Assembly: GCF_900996235.1 (NCBI RefSeq)
Contig: NZ_CAAJGM010000208.1
Coordinates: 620,001 to 684,000 of the forward strand
Source: Paraburkholderia sp. BCC1885
GTDB taxonomy: Bacteria; Pseudomonadota; Gammaproteobacteria; Burkholderiales; Burkholderiaceae
Direction of reading: 5' to 3'
DNA length: 64,000 nt
Shown: one piece after another, positions 25,879 to 34,177 of the stretch
How the letters are laid out: the number at the start of each line of letters is the position of its first letter
Position numbering within the stretch: the stretch's first letter is position 1
The notes under the pieces: generated by a model
Seen by the model: only the letters and a program-made list of their open reading frames with translations
Database searches by the model: none
What the model was told of the DNA's origin: nothing
Position numbers and translations under genes: made by a program

Positions 25879-26129
25879 GCGGTTATCCAACGGCCGACGA
25901 CGCAAGCGCGGCACGATGGCGGCGGCGAATTCCGGCACTGGCAGTGCATCCTCAGTGAAACCGGGTCGTCCTCGCGCGTCGGCGCCACTCGTGTACGCGC
26001 CCGCACCGGGTAAATCAGGTTTTCGGAAGGCGACGGGCCGCGGCAATTCGGAGCAACAGGTGCCGTACCCGCTTACGCCGTATGCCGTTGAGCACAGTTG
26101 AAGCTACTCATTTCGTACAGGACAGTTTT

Positions 26130-26687
26130 ATGAAGACCGCACAGGAACTCCGCACCGGCAACGTCGTGATGATCGGCAGCGACGCGATGGTCGTGCAAAA
26201 GGCCGAATACAACAAGTCGGGCCGCAACTCCGCCGTCGTCAAGATGAAGTTCAAGAACCTGCTGACCGGCGCAGGCATGGAAACGGTCTACAAGGCCGAC
26301 GACAAATTCGACGTCGTGCTGCTCGACCGCAAGGAAGTGACCTACTCGTACTTCGCCGACCCGATGTACGTGTTCATGGACGCCGACTACAACCAGTTCG
26401 AAGTCGAAGGCGAAATGATGGGCGACGCCCTGCATTACCTCGAAGACGGCATGGCTTGCGAAGTCGTGTTCTACAACGAGAAAGCCATCTCGGTCGAACT
26501 GCCCACCACGCTGATCCGCGAAATCATCTACACGGAACCGGCTGTCAAGGGCGACACGTCGTCGGGCAAGGTCCTGAAGACCGCCAAGCTGAACACCGGC
26601 TTCGAACTGCAAGTGCCGCTCTTCTGCAACATCGGCGACAAGATCGAAATCGACACGCGTACCCACGAGTACCGCAGCCGCGCCTAA
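26130..26687 (+). CDS. efp: Elongation factor P
   Basis: A protein of 185 residues, the standard EF-P length, from the ATG at 26130 after an AGGA site. The KOW-like domain carries the loop KSGRNSAVV, in which the modified residue is Arg32 rather than the lysine of the EpmA pathway. That matches the EarP rhamnosylation gene immediately upstream. EF-P binds between the P and E sites of stalled ribosomes and promotes peptide bonds at proline stretches. A strong terminator follows. Confidence 0.98.
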   Translation: MKTAQELRTGNVVMIGSDAMVVQKAEYNKSGRNSAVVKMKFKNLLTGAGMETVYKADDKFDVVLLDRKEVTYSYFADPMYVFMDADYNQFEVEGEMMGDALHYLEDGMACEVVFYNEKAISVELPTTLIREIIYTEPAVKGDTSSGKVLKTAKLNTGFELQVPLFCNIGDKIEIDTRTHEYRSRA

Positions 26688-26748
26688 CTACATTTAAGCG
26701 CAAGCTCTGTCAGGCCCGTCCCGCAACGCTGCGGGACCCGGTCCGAAT

Positions 26749-26783
26749 TAAAAAAGCGCCCCGCGGGGCGCTTTTTCTTTTTT
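26749..26783 (+). terminator. Intrinsic terminator of efp
   Basis: AAAAAAGCGCCCC pairs with GGGGCGCTTTTT, with T-rich sequence after it. A separate GTCCCGC/GCGGGAC hairpin lies just upstream of the stem. Confidence 0.88.
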
Positions 26784-26903
26784 CCGCGGCCGTGTATGGT
26801 TGAGGAAATCTTTACCGGTACGGTTTTTCGATTTTTCCAATCCGCATGCAATCCGCACCCCTCTACGTGCGATAAACCATTGATAGGCTTAAGTAATTGC
26901 TGA

Positions 26904-26919
26904 TGGCACGCTCCCTGCT
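26904..26919 (+). promoter_or_regulatory. Sigma-54 (-24/-12) promoter of csbD
   Basis: TGGCACGCTCCCTGCT has the invariant GG (26905-26906) and GC (26917-26918) separated by exactly ten bases, and the full TGGCACG -24 box. A start near 26930 gives a leader of about 50 bases to csbD. Sigma-54 promoters need an enhancer-binding activator; such a protein is encoded two genes later at 27308. Confidence 0.72.
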
Positions 26920-26977
26920 AGTAAGAGAGGCAAGGGCCTCAGGGCTTTTCCCTTTTTTCTCGTTCTGGAGACGTGAC

Positions 26978-27181
26978 ATGAACAACGACATCGCTGAAGG
27001 CAAGTGGAAGCAGATCATGGGCAAGGCAAAGACGGCGTGGGGCGAGTTGACGGACGACGAACTGACGAAGGCCGAAGGCCGCGCCGACAAGCTCGCCGGC
27101 CTGATTCAGGAGCGCTACGGCAAGACCCGCGAAGAAGCCGTGCGTGAAGTGAACCGCTTCTTCGACGCGTACCGCGACTGA
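26978..27181 (+). CDS. CsbD-family stress-response protein
   Basis: A small hydrophilic protein of 67 residues from an ATG with GGAG upstream. It begins MNNDIAEGKWKQIMGKAK and continues WGELTDDELTKAEGRADKLAG, the CsbD/YjbJ family pattern. Family members are abundant stress-induced proteins of unclear biochemical role. Here the gene has a near-consensus sigma-54 promoter, an unusual mode of control for this family. The next gene is an NtrC-type regulator. Confidence 0.92.
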   Translation: MNNDIAEGKWKQIMGKAKTAWGELTDDELTKAEGRADKLAGLIQERYGKTREEAVREVNRFFDAYRD

Positions 27182-27201
27182 CCATCGATGACAACGCGCG
27201 C

Positions 27202-27229
27202 GGCGCTGTATTCCGCAAGGAACAGCGCC
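27202..27229 (+). other. Stable hairpin with GCAA tetraloop upstream of the NtrC-type regulator
   Basis: GGCGCTG (27202-27208) pairs with CAGCGCC (27223-27229), and TTCC with GGAA, around a GCAA loop; a 2-base bulge is on the left arm. No T run follows, so it is not a standard terminator. It may stabilise the 3' end of the csbD message or modulate read-through to the regulator gene. Confidence 0.45.
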
Positions 27230-27307
27230 CGGCTAACGCACCCTTGCTCCGCGCCGGACGGCCGGCGCCCCGGCAAGGCCTCCATCACCTAAAAAATAGC
27301 GCTCGCC

Positions 27308-28690
27308 ATGCCACACGCCTTGATTGTCGAAGACGATCCCAATAGCCTGTCCGGTCTGTCCGCGATTCTCGCCGCCGACGGCTTCTCGGTCGACACCGCG
27401 ACGACGCTTGCCGAAGCGCGCGCGGCCCTGACCCGCTTCATCCCCGACGTCGTGCTGGTGGACCTGAACCTGCCCGACGGCAGCGGTCTGGACCTGCTCC
27501 AGCATCTGCCCGCGCAACCGCCCGGCGGCGCCCTGCCTGTCATCGTGATGACGGGTAACGCCACGGTGGAAAGCGCGATTGAAGGTCTGCGGCACGGCAT
27601 CTGGGATTACCTGCTCAAGCCCGTCAACATTCCGCGTCTGCGCAGCTTGCTGGCGCGCATCCCGCGTCCCTACGAGCTGACCGAAGAAGTCCAGACCCTG
27701 CGCGCGACGCTGCGCCAGCTCGGCCGCTTCGGCAATATGCTCGGCAGAAGCGGCGCGATCCAGCACGTCTACGACCTGATCGAACACAACGCGCCCACCG
27801 AAGCCGCCGTGCTGATCTCCGGCGAAGCGGGCACCGGCAAGGAAGTCGCCGCGCGCACGCTGCACGAAATGAGCCGGCGCCGTAAAGGCCCGTTCGTCGC
27901 CTTCGATTGCCGCACGGCGGCGAATCTCGCGGCCAACCGTTCGCTCGACAGCGTCCTGTTCGGTCACGAACGCGGCGCGTTCAATGGCGCCGACCACCGC
28001 GAGCAGGGTCTGTTCGAACAGGCGAGCGGCGGCACGCTGTTTATCGACGAAATCGCCGAACTGCCGCGCGCTCAACAGGAAGCACTGCTGCGCGCACTCG
28101 ACTCCCAGACCTTCATGCGGGTCGGCGGCACCAATCCGGTGGTCACGGATTTCCGCCTGATCGCCTCGACACGCAAGTCGCCGCGCGCCGCGGTCGCCGA
28201 CGGCAGCCTGCACGAAGACCTCGCGCTGCGCCTCGACGCCGCCGCCGTGACGCTGCCGCCGCTGCGCGAGCGCGGTGAAGACGCCGCGCTCTTCGCGCAA
28301 TCGATGGTGGACGAATTGAATCGCGAGGCCAGCGCGCGCGGCGTCACCGATTCGACCAAACAGATCGGACCGAATTTCCTGCGCGAATGTCTCGCGTATG
28401 AATGGCCGGGCAACGTGCGCGAATTGCAGGAACGCGTGCGACGCGCGTATCAGGCCTCGGGCGACGTGCTCGAAACGCTGCGCGCCGACGAAGCCGGCTC
28501 AGCCGGCGGCCGCGACCTGAACGGCAGCCGCGTCCAGGTGACGGTCGGCACGCCGCTCGCGGATGTCGAAGAGATGTTGATCCGCGCGACGCTCGACGCG
28601 GTTGGCGGCACGCGGCATCGCGCCGCCTCGCTGCTCGGCATCAGTCCGAAGACGCTGTACAACAAGCTGCAGCGGATGCGTTTGAACTGA
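27308..28690 (+). CDS. NtrC-type sigma-54-dependent response regulator (GAFNGA variant)
   Basis: A protein of 460 residues in three parts. The receiver domain has the acidic pair at residues 9-10, phospho-acceptor Asp52 in VLVDLNLPDG and the lysine in LLKPV. The AAA+ domain has Walker A GEAGTGKE (around 172) and Walker B GGTLFIDEIAEL. A Fis-type helix-turn-helix ends the protein (RAASLLGISPKTLYNKL). Such proteins bind upstream enhancers and remodel sigma-54 RNA polymerase. The normally invariant sigma-54-contact loop GAFTGA reads GAFNGA (residues 223-228, codon AAT at 27983-27985). No histidine kinase is adjacent. The sigma-54 promoter in front of csbD is a natural candidate target. Confidence 0.9.
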   Translation: MPHALIVEDDPNSLSGLSAILAADGFSVDTATTLAEARAALTRFIPDVVLVDLNLPDGSGLDLLQHLPAQPPGGALPVIVMTGNATVESAIEGLRHGIWDYLLKPVNIPRLRSLLARIPRPYELTEEVQTLRATLRQLGRFGNMLGRSGAIQHVYDLIEHNAPTEAAVLISGEAGTGKEVAARTLHEMSRRRKGPFVAFDCRTAANLAANRSLDSVLFGHERGAFNGADHREQGLFEQASGGTLFIDEIAELPRAQQEALLRALDSQTFMRVGGTNPVVTDFRLIASTRKSPRAAVADGSLHEDLALRLDAAAVTLPPLRERGEDAALFAQSMVDELNREASARGVTDSTKQIGPNFLRECLAYEWPGNVRELQERVRRAYQASGDVLETLRADEAGSAGGRDLNGSRVQVTVGTPLADVEEMLIRATLDAVGGTRHRAASLLGISPKTLYNKLQRMRLN

Positions 28691-28703
28691 CGGGATTGCG
28701 CGA

Positions 28704-29732
28704 TCAGGCGAAGGCGCTGCGCAACAGCGTCTGTGCCTGCAGATACTCGGGTTCGGCCACCAGCTTGTTCCAGTTGAGCGCCTTGCCGCGCGGGCGCATC
28801 CGTTTGAGGCGCGCCTGCGATTCCTTCGACGGCGTGAAGCGCAGCGCGTCGAGCACCTTCTCCGCCTCCTCCGGCTGATTGCAGATCAGCACCATGTCGC
28901 AACCCGCGTGCAAGGCCGCGCTCGCCGCTTCGGTGAGCGTGCCGCCTTGACGCGCGGCTTCCATCGACAGGTCGTCGCTGAAGATCGCGCCCGCAAAACG
29001 CAGCTTGCCGCGCAGGATGTCCTGCAGCCAGACCGTCGAAAAACCGGCCGGCTTCGGATCGACCTGCGAATAGATCACATGCGCCGGAATCACCGACGAC
29101 AACGCGAGCCCCAGCCAGTCATACGGCGCGACGTCGTCGCGCAAAATCTGTTCGAGCGGACGGTCGTCCACCGGCATGGCGACGTGCGAATCCGCGCTGG
29201 CGAAACCGTGTCCGGGGAAATGCTTGCCGCAGTTGGCCATGCCCGCCAGCGCGAGGCCGTGGTTCAGACTCTTCGCCAGCATCGCCACCACGCGCGGGTC
29301 GCGATGGAACGCGCGGTCGCCGATCACCTGCGACTGGCCGTAGTTCAGATCGAGCACCGGCGTGAAGCTCATGTCGATCCCGCACGCGCGCAATTCGGCG
29401 GCAAGGATATAACCGACCGCCGTCGTCACCTTGGTCGCATGCAGCACGTCCGAATCCCACAACGCGCCGAGCTTGCCCATCGCCGGCAACACGGTGAAGC
29501 CGTCGGTGCGAAAGCGCTGCACACGGCCGCCTTCGTGATCGACGGCGATCAGCAGATCGTCGCGCACGGCGCGAATCGCCTCGGTCAGCGCAACAAGTTG
29601 CGCGCGGTTCTCGTAATGGCGGGCGAACAGGATCACGCCGCCGGTCATCGGATGCGCGAGGCGGCGCTTGTCGTCGCCGCTGAGCGTTTTGCCGACCACG
29701 TCGAGCATCACCGGTCCGGGAGTGGTTTTCAT
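28704..29732 (-). CDS. nagZ: Beta-N-acetylhexosaminidase (NagZ)
   Basis: A protein of 342 residues from the ATG at 29732, standard for GH3 NagZ. Motifs include GGVILFARHYENRAQL, IAVDHEGGRVQRF, the loop KHFPGHGFASADSH with the histidine/aspartate catalytic pair and the nucleophile in FSDDLSMEAA. NagZ removes N-acetylglucosamine from anhydro-muropeptides in the cytoplasm during cell-wall recycling, which also affects beta-lactamase induction. It is the last gene of the rpoE-to-nagZ block and is convergent with the regulator gene. Confidence 0.95.
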   Translation of the reverse strand: MKTTPGPVMLDVVGKTLSGDDKRRLAHPMTGGVILFARHYENRAQLVALTEAIRAVRDDLLIAVDHEGGRVQRFRTDGFTVLPAMGKLGALWDSDVLHATKVTTAVGYILAAELRACGIDMSFTPVLDLNYGQSQVIGDRAFHRDPRVVAMLAKSLNHGLALAGMANCGKHFPGHGFASADSHVAMPVDDRPLEQILRDDVAPYDWLGLALSSVIPAHVIYSQVDPKPAGFSTVWLQDILRGKLRFAGAIFSDDLSMEAARQGGTLTEAASAALHAGCDMVLICNQPEEAEKVLDALRFTPSKESQARLKRMRPRGKALNWNKLVAEPEYLQAQTLLRSAFA

Positions 29733-29788
29733 CGAATTCCGTGCAGAGAAAGAGAAGGCGCGGGTTGCCGACCCCGCACCGGGATAAA

Positions 29789-30199
29789 TCAGGGAGCAGC
29801 GCGGTCCGGCGTCTCGGCGATCACGAACGACACCGCGTAATCGTGCTCGTCGCTGATCGTGACCTGAGCGGTGATGTTGCGTGCTTTCAGCCAGTCGGCC
29901 AGTTCGCCCGAGGCGACCACCATCGGCTTGCCGCTCGGCTCGTTGAGCGTCTGCAGCGCGCGCCACGTCATCGGCCAGCGCATGCCGAGGCCGATCGCTT
30001 TCGAGAAGGCTTCTTTCGCCGAAAAACGGGTGGCGAGAAACGCGAGGCCGCGCACGGCCGAGCGGGCCTGACGCGCGTGATAGATCTTCAATTCGTCCGG
30101 TCCGAGCACCTTTTCGGCGAAGCGCCCGTTGGTGCGCGTCATCACCGCCGCCACCCGGCTGACCTGAATGACGTCCGTACCGATGCCGTAGATTGCCAT
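29789..30199 (-). CDS. acpS: Holo-[acyl-carrier-protein] synthase
   Basis: A protein of 136 residues with the AcpS signature: MAIYGIGTDVIQVSRV (metal-binding aspartate) and TRFSAKEAFSKAIGLG (magnesium-binding glutamate). It transfers 4'-phosphopantetheine from CoA to the serine of acyl carrier protein, encoded in this window at 43305. It lies 12 bases after pdxJ on the same strand, in the classic pdxJ-acpS pair. Confidence 0.97.
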   Translation of the reverse strand: MAIYGIGTDVIQVSRVAAVMTRTNGRFAEKVLGPDELKIYHARQARSAVRGLAFLATRFSAKEAFSKAIGLGMRWPMTWRALQTLNEPSGKPMVVASGELADWLKARNITAQVTISDEHDYAVSFVIAETPDRAAP

Positions 30200-30211
30200 G
30201 CTCGCGCGCCG

Positions 30212-30976
30212 TTAAGCGCGTGCCGCGAGACGGGCGGCGACCATGATCGCCTTCATCTCGCGCACCGCGTTGTCCCAGCCGGCGAAGATCGCATGCGCAA
30301 CGATCGCGTGGCCGATATTCAGCTCGACGATGCCGTCGATCGCGGCAATCTGCTGGACGTTGGTGTAGTGCAGACCGTGTCCGGCATTCACCTTGATACC
30401 GAGCGAGCGGCCGAATTCGACGCCGCGCACCACGCGCTCGTACTCGCGCTGCTGTTCGGCCGGGTCGTGCGCCTCGGCGTAGCGGCCGGTGTGCAGTTCG
30501 ACCACCGGTGCGCCCGCTTCATACGCCGCGCGGATCTGCGTTTCGTCCGGGTCGATGAACAGCGACACCCGCGAGCCCGCCTCGGCGAGCTGTTTACACG
30601 CGGCGCGCACCGCTTCGAACTGGCCGGCGACGTCGAGACCGCCTTCCGTGGTCAGTTCGGCACGCTTTTCCGGCACGAGGCAGACGTCATGCGGTTTCAC
30701 TTCGCAGGCAATGTCGAGCATCTCCTGCGTGACCGCGCATTCGAGATTCATGCGCGTGGTCAGCAACGGACGCAGCTTGCGCACGTCGGCGTCGACGATA
30801 TGGCGGCGGTCTTCGCGCAGATGCAGCGTGATGGCATCGGCGCCGGCGGCTTCGGCATCGAGCGCGGCACGGATCGGATCAGGGTACGAGGTGCCGCGCG
30901 CGTTGCGCAGCGTGGCGACGTGATCGATATTCACGCCCAGGTCGATCACATCAGGCGACGTAAGAAAGAAACTCAT
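30212..30976 (-). CDS. pdxJ: Pyridoxine 5'-phosphate synthase
   Basis: A protein of 254 residues that opens with LGVNIDHVATLRNARGTSYP, the characteristic PdxJ N-terminus, and contains ITLHLREDRRHI and ELNIGHAIVAHAIF. It condenses 1-deoxyxylulose 5-phosphate with 3-amino-2-oxopropyl phosphate in vitamin B6 synthesis. The ATG at 30976 overlaps the recO stop as ATGA, so translation is probably coupled; upstream in-frame starts lie inside recO. Confidence 0.96.
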   Translation of the reverse strand: MSFFLTSPDVIDLGVNIDHVATLRNARGTSYPDPIRAALDAEAAGADAITLHLREDRRHIVDADVRKLRPLLTTRMNLECAVTQEMLDIACEVKPHDVCLVPEKRAELTTEGGLDVAGQFEAVRAACKQLAEAGSRVSLFIDPDETQIRAAYEAGAPVVELHTGRYAEAHDPAEQQREYERVVRGVEFGRSLGIKVNAGHGLHYTNVQQIAAIDGIVELNIGHAIVAHAIFAGWDNAVREMKAIMVAARLAARA

Positions 30977-31935
30977 AAGTTCTGCAGGTCGATAAGGATC
31001 TGGCGCGTCGCGAGCGGCGTGCCGCCAAGATAAGTGTTGAGCAGAAAGCGCATCAGCGTCTTGCTTTGCGCCACGGTCTGGGGACGATGGTACTCGTCCG
31101 CTTCCATATCGAGCAAGGTCTGGCCGGCCACTACAGGCCATTGCGTAGGCAGTTCGTCCGAGGCTTCACGCACGCCGCGCTCCGGGTCGAACACGTAGCG
31201 GCCTTCGGCCATCACGGTCTTGCGCGATACCGTGCGGTTCAGCGCCATGGCATAGCCCGTTTCGCGCAGCAGCACGCGCTCGAAGGAGCGCAGCACCTGC
31301 ACGGCGGGTTCGTCGTGTGCGAGACGCGCGAGGGTGACCACGTAGTGCTGGAACAGTTGCGGATGCGGATCTTCGCGGCCGCAAAATTTGACCAGCAATT
31401 CGTTGACGTAAAAGCCGCACAGCAGCGCGTCGCCGGCAAGCGGCAACATGCCGCCGACCCACTCGGCACCGGTCAGCGTGCGCAATTCGGCTTTGCCGGA
31501 CCACGCGAGCGCCAGCGGCTGGAAGGTTTGCAGCACGCCACGCAACGCGGAATGCGGACGCTTGGCGCCCTTCGCCACCAGCGCGAGGCGGCCGTGATCA
31601 CGCGTCAGCACATCGATGATCAGGCTGGTCTCGCGATGCGGATAGCTGTGCAGCACGAAGGCCGGTTGCTCGGTGACCTTATACTCGGAGCCGGAACTGC
31701 GCGGCGTGCGGCGGGCGGGGGTTTTACGGGGCTGCGGCGACGGTTCGCCGGCTGCGTCCGTTGCGGTGTCGGCGGAGCGGCGTGAAGCGTCGCGCGCGGC
31801 ACTGCGCGGTGAGGTCCCCGAAGAGTTTTTCTTCGATGCGCGAGCCTTCACAGGCTCACGCGCCGACGCGTCCGGCTCGGTGTCGTCCGGCTCAGCGTCG
31901 GATTGCAGCGTCATCCATGCGTCATTCGTACCCAT
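30973..31935 (-). CDS. recO: DNA repair protein RecO with N-terminal extension
   Basis: A protein of about 320 residues from the ATG at 31935; an ATG at 31914 is an alternative. The RecO core begins near residue 85 with AFVLHSYPHRETSLIIDVLT and includes GYAMALN in its zinc-region equivalent; the full cysteine cluster is not evident. The first 85 residues are a charged, Ser/Ala/Arg-rich extension absent from E. coli RecO. RecO loads RecA onto SSB-coated DNA in the RecFOR pathway. It overlaps both era upstream and pdxJ downstream. Confidence 0.92.
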   Translation of the reverse strand: MGTNDAWMTLQSDAEPDDTEPDASAREPVKARASKKNSSGTSPRSAARDASRRSADTATDAAGEPSPQPRKTPARRTPRSSGSEYKVTEQPAFVLHSYPHRETSLIIDVLTRDHGRLALVAKGAKRPHSALRGVLQTFQPLALAWSGKAELRTLTGAEWVGGMLPLAGDALLCGFYVNELLVKFCGREDPHPQLFQHYVVTLARLAHDEPAVQVLRSFERVLLRETGYAMALNRTVSRKTVMAEGRYVFDPERGVREASDELPTQWPVVAGQTLLDMEADEYHRPQTVAQSKTLMRFLLNTYLGGTPLATRQILIDLQNL

Positions 31936-32821
31936 ACGCACGGAGTCCGGCTTCGTTGTCGGCCCAGCCGCTTTTCACCTTGATGAAGGTTTCCAGATAC
32001 ACCGGGCCGTCGAACAGCTTTTCCATGTCGAGGCGCGCTTCGGTGCTGATCTGCTTCAGCTTGGCGCCCTTCTGGCCGATGATCATGGCCTTGTGCGTGT
32101 CGCGCTCCACCATGATGGTGGCGAAAATACGCCGCAAGCGCCCTTCCGTTTCGAACTTGTCGATCAGCACGGTGCTGGTGTACGGCAGTTCGTCGCCGGT
32201 CCAGCGAAACACTTTTTCGCGCAGGATTTCGGCGGCGAGAAAACGCTCGCTGCGATCGGTCAGGTCGTCTTCGCCGTAGATCGGCGCGCCTTCCGGCAGG
32301 AACGGCTTGACGGTCGCCATCAGACGCTTGATGTCGTCCACATTCTTGGCCGACAGCGGCACGATCTCGTTGAACTGGCGCAGCGCGCTCACCTGCTGCA
32401 TGAACGGATACAGCGAGTCCTTATCCGAGACGCGGTCGAGCTTGTTGGCGATCAGCAGCGTGGGCACCGACGGCGGAATCAGGTCGAGCACCTTCTGGTC
32501 GTCCGGACCAAAACGGCCGGCTTCGATGACGAACAGGATGGCGTCGACCGAGGTCAGCGTCGACGTCACCGCGCGATTCAGCGAACGGTTCAGCGCGCCG
32601 CTGTGCTTGGTCTGAAAACCCGGCGTATCGACGAAGATGTACTGCGCGTCTTCCAGCGTGTGAATGCCGGTGATGCGATGGCGCGTGGTTTGCGCCTTGC
32701 GCGACGTGATACTGACTTTCTGGCCGACCAGCGCGTTCATCAGCGTGGACTTGCCGACGTTGGGCCGGCCGACGATCGCGACCATGCCGCAGCGAAAACC
32801 AGTGGGAGTGGGAGCGTTCAT
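31922..32821 (-). CDS. era: GTPase Era
   Basis: A protein of 299 residues. GTPase motifs are G1 GRPNVGKST, G3 DTPGF and G4 NKLD, and the C-terminal KH domain shows MIIGQKGAKLKQI. Era binds the 3' end of 16S rRNA and helps 30S subunit maturation. It follows rnc by 54 bases, and its stop overlaps the start of recO, the usual rnc-era-recO order. Confidence 0.97.
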   Translation of the reverse strand: MNAPTPTGFRCGMVAIVGRPNVGKSTLMNALVGQKVSITSRKAQTTRHRITGIHTLEDAQYIFVDTPGFQTKHSGALNRSLNRAVTSTLTSVDAILFVIEAGRFGPDDQKVLDLIPPSVPTLLIANKLDRVSDKDSLYPFMQQVSALRQFNEIVPLSAKNVDDIKRLMATVKPFLPEGAPIYGEDDLTDRSERFLAAEILREKVFRWTGDELPYTSTVLIDKFETEGRLRRIFATIMVERDTHKAMIIGQKGAKLKQISTEARLDMEKLFDGPVYLETFIKVKSGWADNEAGLRAYGYE

Positions 32822-32875
32822 ATTCGGGCTGCAGCAAGTTCGTACGGACGCGCGGCAGAGCGCGCGCCCATGACA

Positions 32876-33979
32876 TCAGTGGCCCGCATCGGCGACGCGC
32901 GTTTGTTCCGCGTCGGCAATGCCGGGTTCGAGTTCGGCTGGCGCCGCCGCGCCGGGCGCGGGTTCGCGGCTACGGGATGCGGCGGATTTGTCGGTGCTGC
33001 GGGCGTGGGCGGCTTCGGGCTTGTCTTTCTCTGCCACGGCCTGGCCGCTGTTGCTGTATTCGACGTGGGCGGCGCGAATCACGGCAAGCGGCGCAACAGC
33101 CGGCGCCGAAGTAGCCTGCGGCCGCTCGGCCAGCGCTTCGGCGACGGTCGCTTTCGGCTCGCCGCGCGCATGACGTTCGGTCTTGCGGTCAGGAGCGCGC
33201 AGATCGAGCGCCGTCTGCACGCCGGTTACGCCGGGAACGATCTCCAGCTCGGCGTTTTTCGCGGCGCGCGCGCCCTTCGAACGCTTGGGTTTGGCCACCA
33301 CGGCGGGCGCGGCCGCCATCACCTCGTCGAGCGCCTTCTTGGCCGCAGCCTGCTCGGCCGCGCGGCGGCTGGCGCCGGAACCGGACACCTTCACTTCCAG
33401 CTTGGGCACCGTGCATTCGACTTCGAACTGCTGATTGTGCGCCGCACCATGAGTCGCAACGACGGTGTAGGTGGGCAAGGCGATCTTGTGGCCCTGCAGA
33501 TACTCCTGCAGCAGCGTCTTGGAATCCTTACCGAGCGTGCGTGGATCGATATGGTCGAGAATCGGCACATAAAGCCGCTTGATGACCGTCTGGGCGGCGT
33601 CGAAACCGCCGTCGAGGAAGATGGCGCCCAGAATGGCTTCCAGCGTGTCAGCGAGGATCGACGGGCGGCGGAAACCGCCGCTGCGCAACTCGCCTTCGCC
33701 CAGGCGCAGACCGTCCGAGATATTCAGGGCCTGAGCAATTTCGTAGAGCGACTGCTGCTTGACCAGATTGGCGCGGACGCGTGACAGGTCGCCCTCGTCC
33801 AGTTTGCCGAAACGTTGGAACAATAGCGCAGCCACCGCGCAATTCAGAACGGAGTCGCCGAGAAATTCCAGCCGCTCGTTATGCGTGGCACTGTGACTGC
33901 GGTGAGTTAAAGCCTGGCGCAACAATTCCGCATTGCGAAATTCGTAGCGCAAACGGCTTTCCAACGGAGATAGGGGCAT
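32876..33979 (-). CDS. rnc: Ribonuclease III with long C-terminal extension
   Basis: A protein of 367 residues, about 140 more than E. coli RNase III. The catalytic domain carries the signature NERLEFLGDSVLN near residue 34 with the metal-binding glutamate and aspartate. The double-stranded RNA-binding domain ends GSGASRRAAEQAAAKKALDEV, whose key residues are the basic RR and AAAKKAL. Beyond it lies a low-complexity tail rich in Ala, Glu, Arg and Pro. RNase III processes rRNA precursors and structured messages. Longer tails are known from Burkholderia; the function of this one is unknown. Confidence 0.95.
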   Translation of the reverse strand: MPLSPLESRLRYEFRNAELLRQALTHRSHSATHNERLEFLGDSVLNCAVAALLFQRFGKLDEGDLSRVRANLVKQQSLYEIAQALNISDGLRLGEGELRSGGFRRPSILADTLEAILGAIFLDGGFDAAQTVIKRLYVPILDHIDPRTLGKDSKTLLQEYLQGHKIALPTYTVVATHGAAHNQQFEVECTVPKLEVKVSGSGASRRAAEQAAAKKALDEVMAAAPAVVAKPKRSKGARAAKNAELEIVPGVTGVQTALDLRAPDRKTERHARGEPKATVAEALAERPQATSAPAVAPLAVIRAAHVEYSNSGQAVAEKDKPEAAHARSTDKSAASRSREPAPGAAAPAELEPGIADAEQTRVADAGH

Positions 33980-34177
33980 GTGCAGAGTATAACGCGGGCG
34001 CCCGCCCCGGCGAAAACGCCGGGCGGCCGACGGAAAAAGCGTAGTGAAGCGACCTTACCGCACGTTCTTAAAGTAGCGTGATAACACGGCGCGCCCGATG
34101 AAGCCGAGGCGCGCGGCGCGTCGTGCGGTCATTGCACGCTGATTGCATGGCTAGCGTGCGGTCAGATGCAGCGACAT

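Noticed and set aside
25916..26101. 61-codon frame between earP and efp
   Set aside because: No ribosome binding site; composition is random-looking, and the space is needed for the efp promoter and leader.
31673..33784. Open frame of 703 codons on the plus strand opposite recO, era and rnc
   Set aside because: Antisense shadow of three well-supported genes.
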